From assembly GCA_035471805.1 (NCBI GenBank), contig DATIPS010000031.1, positions 53,476 to 117,475 on the forward strand: a stretch of 64,000 nt of DNA, given 5' to 3'. A program made the translations under genes and the position numbers. This DNA comes from Acidimicrobiia bacterium (GTDB taxonomy: Bacteria; Actinomycetota; Acidimicrobiia; Spongiisociales; JAHEDJ01). This document shows, piece after piece, positions 63,976 to 64,000 of this stretch (positions within the stretch are counted from its first letter, which is position 1; the number at the start of each line of letters is the position of its first letter). Below the pieces are notes generated by a model. It was given only the letters and a program-made list of their open reading frames with translations. It ran no database searches and was not told where the DNA came from.

Positions 63976-64000
63976 TTATGGAGTCGGGACGGCGAGAATC
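63976..64000 (-). CDS. Possible 3' end of a gene outside the window
   Basis: The minus-strand frame entering at 64000 reads ILAVPTP and stops with TAA at 63976-63978, just before a terminator hairpin. It is too short to identify. Confidence 0.3.

Noticed and set aside
1..64000. CRISPR arrays, insertion sequences, integrases, phage or toxin-antitoxin genes
   Set aside because: I saw no regularly spaced repeats, transposase motifs or such gene families; the window looks like core chromosome.

Overview
The window is GC-rich DNA with tightly packed genes, many 1-4 base stop/start overlaps (ATGA, GTGA, TGATG) and many start codons lying only 6-9 bases downstream of a TANNNT -10 element, i.e. probable leaderless mRNAs. 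These features, a caa3-type cytochrome oxidase with cytochrome c fused to subunit II, polyphosphate glucokinase, and an ABC sugar importer without its own ATPase all point to an actinobacterium. Acidimicrobiia or a related deep class is my best guess, but no rRNA is present to settle it.

Layout. 0-8.6 kb: glnE (cut by the window edge), nadE, a class IV PLP lyase/aminotransferase, a lipoprotein, a receiver-GGDEF-HD-GYP protein, mgtE, greA and an EamA exporter. 8.7-12.7 kb: a pseudogene remnant, selD read through an in-frame UGA as selenocysteine, an MFS transporter, a 2Fe-2S ferredoxin and an alpha/beta hydrolase. 12.8-19 kb: DUF1684 protein, two membrane proteins of unknown role, a penicillin-acylase-type Ntn hydrolase and a PfkB sugar kinase. 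19-27 kb: the ctaCDEF oxidase operon with a VOC protein, divergent ctaB and an ABC-2 exporter. 27-29.2 kb: a hydrolase, then a Phe/Tyr-codon leader peptide with a terminator/antiterminator pair in front of a DAHP synthase-like/chorismate mutase fusion. 29.2-33.8 kb: UspA, a cation/Ca exchanger and an M1 aminopeptidase.

34-44 kb is one minus-strand unit that looks like an amino-sugar uptake and breakdown operon. In transcription order it holds a ROK repressor, a ROK-like kinase, a PIG-L deacetylase, a solute-binding lipoprotein, two permeases, a NagZ-like GH3 enzyme and a SIS isomerase/deaminase. An AT-rich repeat at its head is the likely operator. It is followed by gnd and ppgK (divergent), two small exported proteins, hflX, a LysR regulator, tRNA-Sec (selC), a membrane-anchored XRE protein, and a structured, apparently free-standing RNA region. 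51.8-64 kb: a metB-cysteine synthase-membrane protease-like operon, divergent ctaA, a thioredoxin-fold YyaL protein, an SDR, a VOC protein, a sigma-70 factor, two CBS-pair proteins and a HerA/DUF87-type ATPase.

The main points of interest are: (1) a selenocysteine-containing SelD with a SECIS-like hairpin and selC in the same window; (2) a near-leaderless Phe/Tyr attenuator; (3) the DAHP synthase domain behind it, which has lost several substrate- and metal-binding residues; (4) an unassigned structured RNA with a 9-codon mini-ORF; and (5) an amino-sugar operon that uses a PIG-L deacetylase rather than NagA. No CRISPR array, IS element, integrase, rRNA or phage gene was seen.
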